Numbered from the stretch's first letter, positions 23,720 to 32,835 are shown. The stretch is 64,000 nt of DNA from JANLUX01 sp031366005 (GCA_031366005.1 JANLZB010000013.1:1-64000); one strand, 5' to 3'. The notes: generated from the sequence alone by a model not told the origin. Program-made: numbers and translations.

Positions 23720-24730
23720 TTATTTTATCCAGTTCAAAATTCGCTCCGCGGCAAGCGAAGGAGAAACGTTATGCATGCAATTACATTGCGAAGGATTGTT
23801 TTTACAATCAATGCATGTTTTCTCACTGCAAAGGTAAGATGCATTTTCACCAAGAGGAGCCCAGCGGCCGGGATGCATAGGTTTAATTGGCGGATAAATT
23901 CCGATCGTTTGTTTTCCTAAAGCGGCTGCAATGTGCAGAGGACCTGTGCTGGCTGCAACAATTCCATCACACCCATTTATAAAACTGATCAACTCTTCAA
24001 GATTCATCGTGCCCGTTACGTCAGTTACTTTGGCTGGTAAAGTTGCCGTCCAGTCTTTCAATAATTCTTTTTCCTTTTCTGAACCAGTAATAAAAATTTT
24101 GACCGGATACGGAAGTAATAAATCAATGAGTTTACTGTAATTATCCAAACCCCATTCACGTGCACTTCCATGTGATTTCGGATGGAGAATTAATTTGTAT
24201 TCCAGAGTACTCAAAAGCAAATCAAATTTTTCCGGTGGCGTTGCAGGTTTATTTAATCCATAAAATGAAACCAGATCATGTAATGATGGTTGAAGCTTTA
24301 CACCCAAACCTTCAAATAGTTTTACATTGAGTTGCGCTTCATGCAAATTTGCTTTTCTCCTGCTGAAATGAATGAGCTTGTTGCAGGAAAACAAATGATA
24401 GAAACGATGTGAGGTTCCAATGCGTAAAGGAATTCTTGCCCGTCTTGCTGCCTGTGCAATAGTTCTCCGGGGAAAAACATGTAATATCACATCTGCATGC
24501 TGAGCGAAAAGAAATTCAGCCTGATCAACTTCGTTTAGCTTATCAAACTCATCATAATTGATAAATGAATCAATATGAGATGAGAGAGTAATTACGGGTT
24601 GTGTATATGTTTTTCCGAAAAAGATTATGTGCGTATCTGCGCCTTCATATTTTTTTATTAAACCACAAAGTGGCAGCGTGAGCACAACATCACCGATAGC
24701 ATCAGTGCGGCTGATAATAATGCGTTTCAT
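23720..24730 (-). CDS. Glycosyltransferase family 9 (heptosyltransferase-like)
   Basis: 336 aa from the ATG at 24730, which overlaps the stop of the upstream gene as ATGA; a TTG-started or longer form is less likely. The GT9 patterns are present: RTDAIGDVVLTLPL at the N-terminus, LILHPKSHGSAREWG before the nucleotide site, and DGIVAASTGPLHIAAALGKQTIGIYPP near the C-terminus. These enzymes add heptose or similar sugars to the LPS inner core. A Cys-rich end (CSEKTCIDCKNNPSQCNC) resembles one found in other GT9 proteins. It is co-transcribed with the GT2 gene. Confidence 0.92.
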   Translation of the reverse strand: MKRIIISRTDAIGDVVLTLPLCGLIKKYEGADTHIIFFGKTYTQPVITLSSHIDSFINYDEFDKLNEVDQAEFLFAQHADVILHVFPRRTIAQAARRARIPLRIGTSHRFYHLFSCNKLIHFSRRKANLHEAQLNVKLFEGLGVKLQPSLHDLVSFYGLNKPATPPEKFDLLLSTLEYKLILHPKSHGSAREWGLDNYSKLIDLLLPYPVKIFITGSEKEKELLKDWTATLPAKVTDVTGTMNLEELISFINGCDGIVAASTGPLHIAAALGKQTIGIYPPIKPMHPGRWAPLGENASYLCSEKTCIDCKNNPSQCNCMHNVSPSLAAERILNWIK

Positions 24731-25476
24731 TTTTTTTGCTGCAACATCCACAATTTTACATATTTATAAAAAGTAGCTTGCGCGGAAATACGGCATATTA
24801 TAAAGCCATATACTCCATCTAAAAAACCTAATTGAAAAACATAACTTTTAAAAAATTTAATCATTGGACTAAATAATATTTTCAGCTGGTTACTACGCAT
24901 TCCTTTTTCAAAAGCTGATTGTGCTGTGAGTGTTGTAAACCGATCAGCCTGTTGAATGTGTTCAGAAATTGAATAATAACTGTAATGCAACAAATCACCT
25001 TTTATATGTTTGACAGCCGTTGGTTTTGGAAAAAGTTCTTCATGGATAATTCCTTGCCAGGATAAAATTTTCCTGTTATACAAGCGAACTTTTACATCCG
25101 GATACCATCCACAATGCCGGATCCATTTTCCACAATAATTAGTGAGCCTGTTGAAAGAAATGGCATTTTCATAACCTGCTTGCTTTTGCTGAATAATTGA
25201 ATTTGTCAATTGATCCGATAATGCTTCATCCGCGTCAAGCGCAAGTATCCAGTCATTTTGTGCAATGGCTGCAGCATGATTTCGAGCCGCAGCATATCCT
25301 TCCCAGTTTTTATAAACAAAATTTACATTAAAACTTTTGCAGATGCTTTCGGTTTCATCATTAGATCCTGAATCCACCACCACAACTTCATCAGCCACCT
25401 TTTTAATGCTTTCAAGACAACGTGCAATGTTCCGTTCTTCGTTTTTTGTGATGATAGTGACTGTTAGCTTTTGCAC
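24727..25476 (-). CDS. Glycosyltransferase family 2, LPS core (WaaE-like)
   Basis: 249 aa with a GTG start. It shows VTIITKNEERNIARCLESI, the nucleotide-sugar DSGSNDET motif, and LALDADE (DxD). The C-terminal stretch HYSYYSISEHIQQADRFT is characteristic of the WaaE/KdtX group that adds a glucose-like residue to the LPS core. The GTG is supported by a TTAATTTG box exactly four bases upstream. The stop overlaps the next gene (ATGA), so GT2 and GT9 form one LPS-core unit. Confidence 0.9.
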   Translation of the reverse strand: MQKLTVTIITKNEERNIARCLESIKKVADEVVVVDSGSNDETESICKSFNVNFVYKNWEGYAAARNHAAAIAQNDWILALDADEALSDQLTNSIIQQKQAGYENAISFNRLTNYCGKWIRHCGWYPDVKVRLYNRKILSWQGIIHEELFPKPTAVKHIKGDLLHYSYYSISEHIQQADRFTTLTAQSAFEKGMRSNQLKILFSPMIKFFKSYVFQLGFLDGVYGFIICRISAQATFYKYVKLWMLQQKK

Positions 25477-25480
25477 AATG

Positions 25481-25488
25481 CAAATTAA
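25481..25488 (-). promoter_or_regulatory. Promoter box of the GT2-GT9 unit, one mismatch
   Basis: TTAATTTG on the minus strand, four bases before the GTG; same spacing as the perfect boxes of other genes. Confidence 0.4.
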
Positions 25489-25491
25489 GCA

Positions 25492-25521
25492 TAAAAAAAC
25501 AGGCTCTTGATTCAGCCTGTT
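25492..25521 (-). terminator. Intrinsic terminator of the membrane-protein gene
   Basis: On the minus strand AACAGGCT pairs with AGCCTGTT around eight bases and runs into seven T. It is just downstream of the 25545-26051 gene. Confidence 0.85.
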
Positions 25522-25544
25522 CTTATATGATCGAATAATATCTC

Positions 25545-26051
25545 TTAGATTAATTCATGTTGTAAATCAGATGTGGCCTTTTTTTTCTCCTTGTACCACC
25601 TGAAGAAAAAGGTTATTCCAAGTGCTGCAACCGAACTCAAACCAATACCCTCAGATGCAATAAACATAGGCGCACTGAATTTTCCAAACGCAAGCGAACC
25701 GGGATACATTTCAGTAAATGTGTCAATAATAAAAGGGTCAACTATCGAATAGACATAAATAAATGCTCCAAAAAATACAAAGGAGAGTGTACTGGTTAGA
25801 AATATAATTGCCATCTCCAGAAAAAATTTGGGCTGTCTTCCGTTAATTACTGTTGCCTGTTTTAATGCGAAGAAACTCACAATACACATTGCTATGTAGT
25901 TAAAGAATCTTAGCTCTGTTATATGGGCTAACCCTACCAACCTCATCAGGAGGAAATATCCCGCATAAATTACACTGCCTATTAAACCATATTTGGCACA
26001 TGTAGCAAGCATTTGCCTGTTGTTCATGTTATGCATTATTGATGTTCTCAT
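25545..26051 (-). CDS. DUF4199-like integral membrane protein
   Basis: 168 aa with four predicted membrane spans: IGSVIYAGYFLLMRLVG, FFNYIAMCIVSFFALKQ, FLEMAIIFLTSTLSFVFFGAFIYVYSI and IGLSSVAALGITFFFRW. The order of spans and the short basic tail resemble the DUF4199 family of Bacteroidota inner-membrane proteins, whose role is unknown. Three in-frame ATGs occur within the first nine codons; the first is given. It has its own terminator. Confidence 0.7.
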   Translation of the reverse strand: MRTSIMHNMNNRQMLATCAKYGLIGSVIYAGYFLLMRLVGLAHITELRFFNYIAMCIVSFFALKQATVINGRQPKFFLEMAIIFLTSTLSFVFFGAFIYVYSIVDPFIIDTFTEMYPGSLAFGKFSAPMFIASEGIGLSSVAALGITFFFRWYKEKKKATSDLQHELI

Positions 26052-26175
26052 GAATAAAGAAGTCTAAAATTGTATGCCATTGATTTATGCACCAATAACA
26101 GCTGTAATATAAAATCCGTTAATAAGTTAATGAGAAAATGTTTGCCCATAATGAAACTTAATCGCTGCTTGGAAT

Positions 26176-26183
26176 TATTTTTG
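26176..26183 (+). promoter_or_regulatory. TAnnTTTG promoter box of the OmpA lipoprotein gene
   Basis: TATTTTTG, exactly four bases before the first ATG at 26188. The spacing equals that at ribE, rlmN, the YyaL gene and the TonB receptor and favours this ATG. Confidence 0.6.
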
Positions 26184-26187
26184 ACCC

Positions 26188-27051
26188 ATGATAAAAATAA
26201 AACGGATAATGAAAAAATTTCTCATGCTTCTCTTAATCACAGGCATGTTTTCATCCTGTGTAACACGCAAAAAGTATAAACAACTGGAAGGCAACAACAT
26301 TTCTCTTCGCAGCCGCGCTGATGCATGTGCCTCTGAACTTTCAGCCATGAATGCAGAATTGGTAAACCAGAAAACCAAAAATCAAAGCTTAATGGATGAA
26401 ATTGATCATTTAAAGAAAACAAATACAAATCTTCTGGATCGAATGGCTGATCTTTCAATCATCAGTAAAACAGAATCAGAGAATATTAAAAAATCCCTTG
26501 AAGCCATCAACAGTCAGAATCAACAGATTTATGATTTGAATGCTTCCATCCGACAGAAAGATTCCCTCAACCTTGCATTGGTAATGAATCTGAAACGTTC
26601 ACTTGCGGATGTGAATGATCAGGATGTGAATATTGAAGTAAAGAAAGGCGTGGTTTACATTTCGATATCTGATAAGATGTTGTTCAAATCAGGAAGCTAT
26701 AAAATTAATGCTACTGCTGAAAGCGTTCTTGGTAAAATTGCAAGTGTAGTGAATGACCGTAAAGAACTTGATATATTAGTGGAAGGTCATACGGATAATG
26801 TGCCAATCGCAACAGCATGTATTGAAGATAATTGGGACCTGAGTGCAAAGCGAGCTACGGAAGTAGTGAGAACCTTGCAAAAGAAATTTAAAGTAGCGCC
26901 TGAACGTATGACTGCCGGAGGCCGTTCAGAATATGTTAACAAGAGTGATAATACAACAGCAGTAGGCCGTAGTTTGAACCGCAGAACAGAGATAATTATA
27001 CTCCCAAAACTCGATCAGTTTTTTCAGTTGCTTGAGCCGGGAAAAAAATAA
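26188..27051 (+). CDS. OmpA-family outer-membrane lipoprotein
   Basis: 287 aa. The lipobox is FSSC (Cys at 24 from the first ATG, 17 from an alternative ATG at 26209). The middle third is coiled coil (ELVNQKTKNQSLMDEIDHLKKTN). The C-terminal OmpA domain binds peptidoglycan: VEGHTDNVP, NWDLSAKRATEVVR, RMTAGGRSEYVNKS and GRSLNRRTEI. It would link outer membrane to wall. The promoter box four bases upstream supports the first ATG as a leaderless start. A strong terminator follows. Confidence 0.93.
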   Translation: MIKIKRIMKKFLMLLLITGMFSSCVTRKKYKQLEGNNISLRSRADACASELSAMNAELVNQKTKNQSLMDEIDHLKKTNTNLLDRMADLSIISKTESENIKKSLEAINSQNQQIYDLNASIRQKDSLNLALVMNLKRSLADVNDQDVNIEVKKGVVYISISDKMLFKSGSYKINATAESVLGKIASVVNDRKELDILVEGHTDNVPIATACIEDNWDLSAKRATEVVRTLQKKFKVAPERMTAGGRSEYVNKSDNTTAVGRSLNRRTEIIILPKLDQFFQLLEPGKK

Positions 27052-27072
27052 ATTTAAATTTTATTTAGGATT

Positions 27073-27102
27073 AAAGCCGGAGTAATTCCGGCTTTTGTTT
27101 TT
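27073..27102 (+). terminator. Intrinsic terminator of the OmpA gene
   Basis: AAAGCCGG and CCGGCTTT pair perfectly around seven bases and are followed by a T-rich tract. Confidence 0.9.
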
Positions 27103-27134
27103 TGAAATAATGAGATGATAGTTCACAATTAACT

Positions 27135-28133
27135 TTATGAATGCGCAGTTAAAAAAGCAGCACACACATCCTTTAATGTTTTATCCAGTGGCCTGAATTT
27201 ATAACCCAAAGCACTTTCAATTTTTTGTGTTGAATAAAAATATTTTTTGTGTGCGGTACGTGCAGTTTCCCTCGTTACAAGTGGCGTATTGTTTAAGAAA
27301 ATTTGTTTTATTGCTTCCACACGCCATGCAATTTCAGAAAGAAATGGTGAAGCATAAATTACAGGCGGCTTTTTATTTAACAGCATTGCAACCCGTTTAA
27401 AAAAATATTCATAGCTCTTGCTTTCAGCATTTAAAAGAAAACGTTCATTCGATATATTGCTGTTCATTAATTCTATCATGATAGTCGCTACATCACGCAC
27501 ATCAATAAATCCTGCCACTCCTTTGGTATAAAAATGCAAACCCTGCCAAACCTGCTGCAACATTCTGTTGCTTCCTGTATCCCAATTACCGGTACCCAGT
27601 ATGATGGATGGATTTACAATCACTGCATTTAAGCCTTCTGCAATTCCTCTCCATACTTCGCGTTCAGCACCATATTTACTAATTGCATAATTTGAATTAT
27701 CCACTGACGATTGCCAATGTGTTTCTTCATCAATTAAATGATCAGTTGTATTACGTCCTAATGCAGCCACAGAACTAGTGTAACATAATTTCTGCACATT
27801 CAATTTTAGACAGGTGTTAACAATATTTGCTGTACCTTCAATATTAGTATGCAGCATTTTTTTTGATTCGTGCGGAGCAAAAGAAATCATGGCTGCACAA
27901 TGGTAAACCTGTTTTGCATTTTGCAGACATTCTTCCACTGATTCAATATCCGTAATATCACCATCCACCCATTCAATTTTTTTTGATGAAACACCATTTG
28001 ATGAAAACAAATAATTGAATGCTTTCATATTCGAAGAACTGCGTTTTAATGCCCTGATGTGCAACTCTTTTTTTGCCAGTTGCAAAAGCAAATGCGAGCC
28101 AACTAAACCTGTTCCTCCTGTTACAACAATCAT
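27135..28133 (-). CDS. NAD-dependent epimerase/dehydratase (extended SDR)
   Basis: 332 aa from the ATG at 28133; an upstream TTG adds six residues. The Rossmann motif is VTGGTGLVGSHLL, DGDITD marks the adenine site, and the catalytic pair is YAISK, with SSVAALG providing the Ser. It is close to dihydroflavonol-4-reductase-like or sugar-epimerase-like Bacteroidota proteins, and substrate cannot be assigned. It stands alone and faces away from tyrS. Confidence 0.88.
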   Translation of the reverse strand: MIVVTGGTGLVGSHLLLQLAKKELHIRALKRSSSNMKAFNYLFSSNGVSSKKIEWVDGDITDIESVEECLQNAKQVYHCAAMISFAPHESKKMLHTNIEGTANIVNTCLKLNVQKLCYTSSVAALGRNTTDHLIDEETHWQSSVDNSNYAISKYGAEREVWRGIAEGLNAVIVNPSIILGTGNWDTGSNRMLQQVWQGLHFYTKGVAGFIDVRDVATIMIELMNSNISNERFLLNAESKSYEYFFKRVAMLLNKKPPVIYASPFLSEIAWRVEAIKQIFLNNTPLVTRETARTAHKKYFYSTQKIESALGYKFRPLDKTLKDVCAAFLTAHS

Positions 28134-28210
28134 AAAATTTTGTGGATGCAAGATTAAATAAAACCATTCAGAGCTCAGTCTGAAAAAAATTATGACTAAC
28201 TAATTCACTT

Positions 28211-28218
28211 TATATTTG
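28211..28218 (+). promoter_or_regulatory. TAnnTTTG promoter box of tyrS
   Basis: TATATTTG, perfect, 23 bases before the ATG. No T-box leader or other riboswitch is seen in the short leader. Confidence 0.55.
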
Positions 28219-28241
28219 AGCAATTAAAAATAAATATTGAA

Positions 28242-29525
28242 ATGAATTTTGTTGATGAACTGAAATGGCGTGGAATGTTACAGGACAGTATGCCAGGAAC
28301 TGATGAACTGTTGAAAAAAGAAGTTGTTACTGCGTACATTGGATTTGATCCCACTGCCGATTCATTGCACGTGGGAAGCCTTGCACAGATTATGTTGCTT
28401 ATGCATTTTCAGAAATCAGGTCACAAACCTATTGCTCTTGTAGGGGGTGCAACAGGAATGATTGGCGACCCATCAGGAAAATTAGAAGAAAGAAAATTGT
28501 TAACCGTTGAAGACATTAACAAAAATCTTTTGGGAATTAAAACTCAATTAGAAAAATTTCTTGACTTTGATTTGAAATCAAACCCTGCTGAAATAGTCAA
28601 TAATTATGATTGGTTTAAAGATATTCACACGATAGATTTTTTACGCGATGTAGGGAAATATCTCACGGTAAGTTATTTATTAAATAAAGGTTTTGTAAAA
28701 GATCGGCTCGCACAGGAACAGGATTTATCTTTCACCGAGTTTAATTATATCCTGATGCAAGCCTATGATTTTTTGTGGTTATACCAAAATAAAAACTGCA
28801 AGCTGCAAATGGGAGGATCGGATCAATGGGGAAATATTACAGCTGGAACAGAACTCATCAGAAAAAAATTACGTGGTGAAGCTTTTGGACTAACGATTAA
28901 ATTAATTATTAAAGCAGATGGAACTAAATTCGGTAAAACAGAATCAGGAAATATCTGGCTCGACCGTAATAAAACTTCTCCTTATAAATTTTACCAGTTC
29001 TGGCTGAATGCAAGTGATGAGGATGCAAAAAATTACATCCGCATTTTTACTTTATTGAATAAAGAAGAGATAGAAACATTGGAAACAGAACATGCCAAGG
29101 CTCCGCATTTACGCATGTTGCAAAAAACGCTTGCAAAAGATGTTACGATCCGTGTTCACTGTGCAGATGATTATAATGCAGCCGTAGAAGCTTCTGAAAT
29201 TTTGTTTGGCAGTTCAACCACTGAAGCTTTAAAAAAATTAGATGAGGAAACTTTATTAAGCGTTTTTGATGGAGTACCTCAGATGAAAATTTTAAAAAGT
29301 GATTTAGAAGCCAATATCAATGCTGTGGATTTACTCACAGAAAAAGCGAAAGTGTTTGCATCAAAAAGAGAGGCACGTGAAATGATTCAGGCGGGAGGAG
29401 CTAGTTTTAACAAAACAAAAATTGCAGATGCAAACCAGTTAGTGAATACAGATGTTTTGCTTAACGGAAAATATATACTGGTGCAGAAGGGAAAGAAAAA
29501 TTATTTTTTGCTGATCGCTGAATAG
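28242..29525 (+). CDS. tyrS: Tyrosyl-tRNA synthetase
   Basis: 427 aa, the bacterial TyrRS length. The class I HIGH motif appears as HVGSLAQ after GFDPTADSL; the tyrosine site is in MQAYDFLWLYQ and MGGSDQWGNITAGTELI; the second signature is KFGKT (GTKFGKTESGNIWL). A C-terminal S4-type RNA-binding domain follows (SKREAREMIQAGGASFNKTKI). It attaches Tyr to tRNA-Tyr in the cytoplasm. Confidence 0.98.
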   Translation: MNFVDELKWRGMLQDSMPGTDELLKKEVVTAYIGFDPTADSLHVGSLAQIMLLMHFQKSGHKPIALVGGATGMIGDPSGKLEERKLLTVEDINKNLLGIKTQLEKFLDFDLKSNPAEIVNNYDWFKDIHTIDFLRDVGKYLTVSYLLNKGFVKDRLAQEQDLSFTEFNYILMQAYDFLWLYQNKNCKLQMGGSDQWGNITAGTELIRKKLRGEAFGLTIKLIIKADGTKFGKTESGNIWLDRNKTSPYKFYQFWLNASDEDAKNYIRIFTLLNKEEIETLETEHAKAPHLRMLQKTLAKDVTIRVHCADDYNAAVEASEILFGSSTTEALKKLDEETLLSVFDGVPQMKILKSDLEANINAVDLLTEKAKVFASKREAREMIQAGGASFNKTKIADANQLVNTDVLLNGKYILVQKGKKNYFLLIAE

Positions 29526-29527
29526 CT

Positions 29528-29746
29528 TTATAACCCAGTCTTATTATTTTTCTTGTTCCACAAAAAAAGAAAGCCGATTCCCAGGATTATTGCAATTGAA
29601 AAAATAAAATTGGTGAGTAACATGCTTGTATCGTTGGCTGTTAACGATTCGCCTCCTCTTCTGAGTTTAAACATAAGGACTGATAAAACAGTTCCTGCAA
29701 AAACAGAAATTACAATAATGGTAACGCGCCTTTTATTACTTATCAT
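29528..29746 (-). CDS. Small two-span membrane protein
   Basis: 72 aa, not recognised. Two hydrophobic helices (TIIVISVFAGTVLSVLMFKL and MLLTNFIFSIAIILGIGFLFLW) flank a short polar loop, with basic residues at both ends. It begins 17 bases after the LuxE-like gene on the same strand, so they may be co-transcribed. The opposite-strand frame over the same bases looks like a shadow. Confidence 0.6.
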   Translation of the reverse strand: MISNKRRVTIIVISVFAGTVLSVLMFKLRRGGESLTANDTSMLLTNFIFSIAIILGIGFLFLWNKKNNKTGL

Positions 29747-29762
29747 ACCGCAAATTTAATGC

Positions 29763-30746
29763 TTATTCAACCATCAGATTACAACCTCTCAAATCACTGT
29801 TATCAAAACGACCAAGCACTTCAAAACTTCCATCATTATATAATTTTCCCAAATCCTGGGTTGCAATAAATGCACAGGAATAAATATTTGCAAGATCAAT
29901 CACATTAATTCCTCCTGTTGAATTCGTGTTTAAATAAAACCGTGGATCATTCATATCACGGATTAAAATTTTCATCCATGATGGTGTGTGATAAATTCCG
30001 TTTCCTTTTGAATAAGCCTGTGAAAGCAGTTCTGTCATTCCATATTCAGAATGAATTCGTTCCACATTAAACGCACTTCGCAAAACAGAATGCAACTCAT
30101 CACGAACCATTTCTTTTCTTTTTCCTTTCATTCCACCTGTTTCCATAATAATTAATTCAGGGAAGTGAATTGGAAATTGTTCTGCCATGTCAAGCAAAGC
30201 ATAGGTTACACCCAATAAAATTGTCTTTTGTTTTTGATCACGAAGTGTTTTTAATTTTTCAGCAAGCGCTTTGTATTCACTCAGGTAAAAGCCGCTTGAT
30301 GGATGTTTGCTTTGTTTAATTAAATCATCTGCCATAAATACCAATGAGGAATCATCTCTTTCAAGATAAGAAGGAAGTAAAGCAAGGAAACAATATTGAG
30401 AAGGTTCGCCATAAAATTTTTTAAAACATTCCAGAAAACTTTTTCTGTAAACCTTCACATCTGCAACATAATGTTGTGAAGTAATTGCTCCTGTTGTTCC
30501 GCTGCTTTTAAATATAATCTCCGTATCTTTTTTTTTGCTGATTACATTATGAGTTTTAAAAAAACCGATTGGTAAAAACGGAATGTTTTCTATATTATTG
30601 ATTGATTTATAATCTAAAGAAAGTGCTTTTACGAAATCGGAATATACCTCAACATTTTCAGCCTGGTAATGAAATAACGCTAATGCTTTCGTTTCAAATT
30701 CAGCATGGCTTCTAATGGAAAAAATGGTTTCAGCAAAATCTCTCAT
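29763..30746 (-). CDS. LuxE/PaaK-type acyl-protein synthetase or acyltransferase
   Basis: 327 aa, the size of LuxE-like proteins. The adenylation motif is EIIFKSSGTTGAITSQHYV, followed by LLPSYLERDDSSLVFMADDLI, METGGMKGKRKEM and the YGMTELLSQAYS segment that completes the ATP site. The C-terminal arm FEVLGRFDNSDLRGCN is conserved in Bacteroidota members. LuxE activates a fatty acid and passes it to a Cys; here no luciferase or reductase partner is present. The natural acyl acceptor is unknown. The gene is divergent from the Nfu gene. Confidence 0.85.
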   Translation of the reverse strand: MRDFAETIFSIRSHAEFETKALALFHYQAENVEVYSDFVKALSLDYKSINNIENIPFLPIGFFKTHNVISKKKDTEIIFKSSGTTGAITSQHYVADVKVYRKSFLECFKKFYGEPSQYCFLALLPSYLERDDSSLVFMADDLIKQSKHPSSGFYLSEYKALAEKLKTLRDQKQKTILLGVTYALLDMAEQFPIHFPELIIMETGGMKGKRKEMVRDELHSVLRSAFNVERIHSEYGMTELLSQAYSKGNGIYHTPSWMKILIRDMNDPRFYLNTNSTGGINVIDLANIYSCAFIATQDLGKLYNDGSFEVLGRFDNSDLRGCNLMVE

Positions 30747-30781
30747 ATCAAATGTCTGTTCTCTTAAAACTGCTGAATCCG

Positions 30782-30789
30782 TATCTTTG
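30782..30789 (+). promoter_or_regulatory. TAnnTTTG promoter box of the Nfu gene
   Basis: TATCTTTG, perfect, 41 bases before the ATG. Confidence 0.5.
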
Positions 30790-30830
30790 CAATTGACAAA
30801 GTTAGATGTTTAGTTCTTTTTGTTTTATTA

Positions 30831-31499
30831 ATGAATACAGAAAAAATGACCGCAGAAAATAAGGTAAAACCCATTGTTGTTTACGCTGAGCTTACTCCCA
30901 ATCCCAACAGTATAAAATTTGTTGCTGATGTTATGTTGCTCGAAGGCGGAACAGTTGAATATAATTCAAAATCTGAAGCTATCAATTGTCCTTTGGCTGC
31001 TCAGTTATTTGATTTTACCGGAGTAAAAAAAGTTTTTATCACTTCCAATTTTATAACCATTAACAAAACTGCTGAGATAGACTGGTTTGATATCTCCAAT
31101 ATTCTTCGTGAATTTATCCGAGGGTTTTTAATGAGTGGTGAAAAATTATTTATCGGATCTCCTTTTGATGCCAATCATATTCCTGAAAAAAAGAAAGAAG
31201 AAAAAATTGAAGTTGATAGTATTATACCAACGCAACAAAAACAAGTGACGGTAGTTGAAAGTGATCCTGAAGCTGAGAAGAAAATTTTAGAAATTTTAGA
31301 AGAGTACGTTCGTCCTGCAGTGGAAGGTGATGGAGGTGCAATTCATTTTCAATCTTATCAAAATGGAGTTGTAAATGTTGTTTTAAAAGGAAGCTGCAGC
31401 GGCTGTCCTTCATCAACAGTTACTTTAAAAGCAGGGATTGAAAATTTATTAAAACGCATGGTTCCTGGTGTGACCGAAGTAGTGGCTGTTGGAGAATAA
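30831..31499 (+). CDS. Nfu-type Fe-S cluster carrier protein
   Basis: 222 aa with the two domains of Nfu proteins. The N-terminal scaffold domain has ELTPNPNSIKFV; after a charged linker, the C-terminal NifU domain has YVRPAVEGDGGAIHF and the cluster ligands CSGCPSS. It receives a 4Fe-4S cluster from the SUF scaffold and passes it to apo-enzymes in the cytoplasm. An in-frame ATG five codons downstream is an alternative start. No suf genes are adjacent. Confidence 0.94.
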   Translation: MNTEKMTAENKVKPIVVYAELTPNPNSIKFVADVMLLEGGTVEYNSKSEAINCPLAAQLFDFTGVKKVFITSNFITINKTAEIDWFDISNILREFIRGFLMSGEKLFIGSPFDANHIPEKKKEEKIEVDSIIPTQQKQVTVVESDPEAEKKILEILEEYVRPAVEGDGGAIHFQSYQNGVVNVVLKGSCSGCPSSTVTLKAGIENLLKRMVPGVTEVVAVGE

Positions 31500-31524
31500 G
31501 CAAAATTTATTTTTTATAACAGCG

Positions 31525-31731
31525 TCAGATTAATCTTTTAATCACTTCGTGTGCATCTTCTTTTTCCGAATCATATTCGGTAATCACAGCATCTTTTCCA
31601 GGACGGTTAAGAACAAGTATTCGGCAGTTACCCGGTTCATTAGGATCGAGATATAATTCAAAATGATAATTAACATTGTTGATTGTAATATCTCCTTCGT
31701 GCATACGCTGCTTGCCAACCAACTCTTCCAT
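31525..31731 (-). CDS. Conserved hypothetical protein, 68 aa
   Basis: The ATG at 31731 (MEELVGKQRM) is preferred; four upstream codons begin with TTG. It is a small, acidic, cytoplasmic protein with beta-strand-like alternation (DITINNVNYHFELYLD, CRILVLNRPG) and a C-terminal helix (EDAHEVIKRLI). I do not recognise a family. It lies between the Nfu gene and the serine hydrolase gene. Confidence 0.6.
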   Translation of the reverse strand: MEELVGKQRMHEGDITINNVNYHFELYLDPNEPGNCRILVLNRPGKDAVITEYDSEKEDAHEVIKRLI

Positions 31732-31785
31732 AAATAATATCAAATAAAAAATATGCCTTAATTATTAAAAGCAAAACATAAGCAT

Positions 31786-32835
31786 TTATAAATTTACAGT
31801 AACACCTGCAAATTTTTTATAAACATAATCTGATATGGTTGATAAGCATTGATTCATCTTAGCAAAATCTTTTCCTTTGGTCATCACCACCAGCAAGTAA
31901 GGATTATTATTTAAGTAAAAAACTCCTCCTTCATGTAACTGTACCTCTCCTCCTGTTATACCACTTTCCCCAAACTTATGTGCAACTTTTACACCTTCAG
32001 GTATAGCGCTTGATAAACCTTTTTTGAACTTAGCCTCGGTAAGAAGATTTAATCCATATTCCGACAGGTTATGATTAAGATAAGATCCATTAAAAAGTAT
32101 GCGGAAGAATTTTGCATAATCTTTGACTCTTACAGGATATTGCTTATCGCCAGCTTCGGGTTCGGGTAGATTAAGATCTGAAAAAAGTTTTTTTAAAGTC
32201 GCTACGTTTAAATCCGCATTTAAAAGAGTAACCGCATCATTATCTGAATTAATAATCATCCTTTCCAGCAAATTCCGTATAGTATATTTGTTGCCCGGAA
32301 TAAGGGTATCTTCCACAAAATTTTGTAAAGGCATTTGAGGGGCATGACCAGTAAAAAGAATTTTTTTATCTAATAGTCCAGGCGAAGTTTCCAATTGTTT
32401 AAGATAAGTTATCAGAATAGGAACTTTCATTAAACTTCCTGGCTGGTATTCTTCTTCTCCATTAATTACTAACCAGCTTCCATCGGAAAATTTTCTCAAA
32501 TAAATTGAAGCAGTGGAAATATTACCATATTGCTCTTGTTGATGAATAATATCCAGAAGTGAGGCTTTTGTTTCTTCCAGGTCACTTGATTCATGATCAA
32601 TATCTGCAAGCAAGATTGGCTTAACCAATTCGAAATCTTTCAGCCTTAAGATATTCATGCTGCTTAGACATCCTGCATTTTGTGTGGTTTCAACCATAGT
32701 GGTGGTTGCAGCAGCTTTACTTAAAGGAGAAATAAAATAAATTATTACCAGTGTAAATGCAAGTACGACTGTAAAGAAATAGAATGGGATTTTTGCCAGG
32801 AATACATTCCGAAGCAAAGAAATAAATGAAGACAT
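31786..32835 (-). CDS. Class A beta-lactamase-like serine hydrolase, membrane-anchored
   Basis: 349 aa. An N-terminal span (FYFFTVVLAFTLVIIYF) anchors a periplasmic domain with the penicillin-recognising motifs SLMK (SxxK), SDND (SDN) and KFGES in the place of KTG. The enzyme fold is that of class A beta-lactamases. The uncleaved anchor, the KFG variation and the lack of a visible omega-loop ExxLN motif make a physiological hydrolase as likely as a resistance enzyme. It has a perfect promoter box and is monocistronic. Confidence 0.85.
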   Translation of the reverse strand: MSSFISLLRNVFLAKIPFYFFTVVLAFTLVIIYFISPLSKAAATTTMVETTQNAGCLSSMNILRLKDFELVKPILLADIDHESSDLEETKASLLDIIHQQEQYGNISTASIYLRKFSDGSWLVINGEEEYQPGSLMKVPILITYLKQLETSPGLLDKKILFTGHAPQMPLQNFVEDTLIPGNKYTIRNLLERMIINSDNDAVTLLNADLNVATLKKLFSDLNLPEPEAGDKQYPVRVKDYAKFFRILFNGSYLNHNLSEYGLNLLTEAKFKKGLSSAIPEGVKVAHKFGESGITGGEVQLHEGGVFYLNNNPYLLVVMTKGKDFAKMNQCLSTISDYVYKKFAGVTVNL

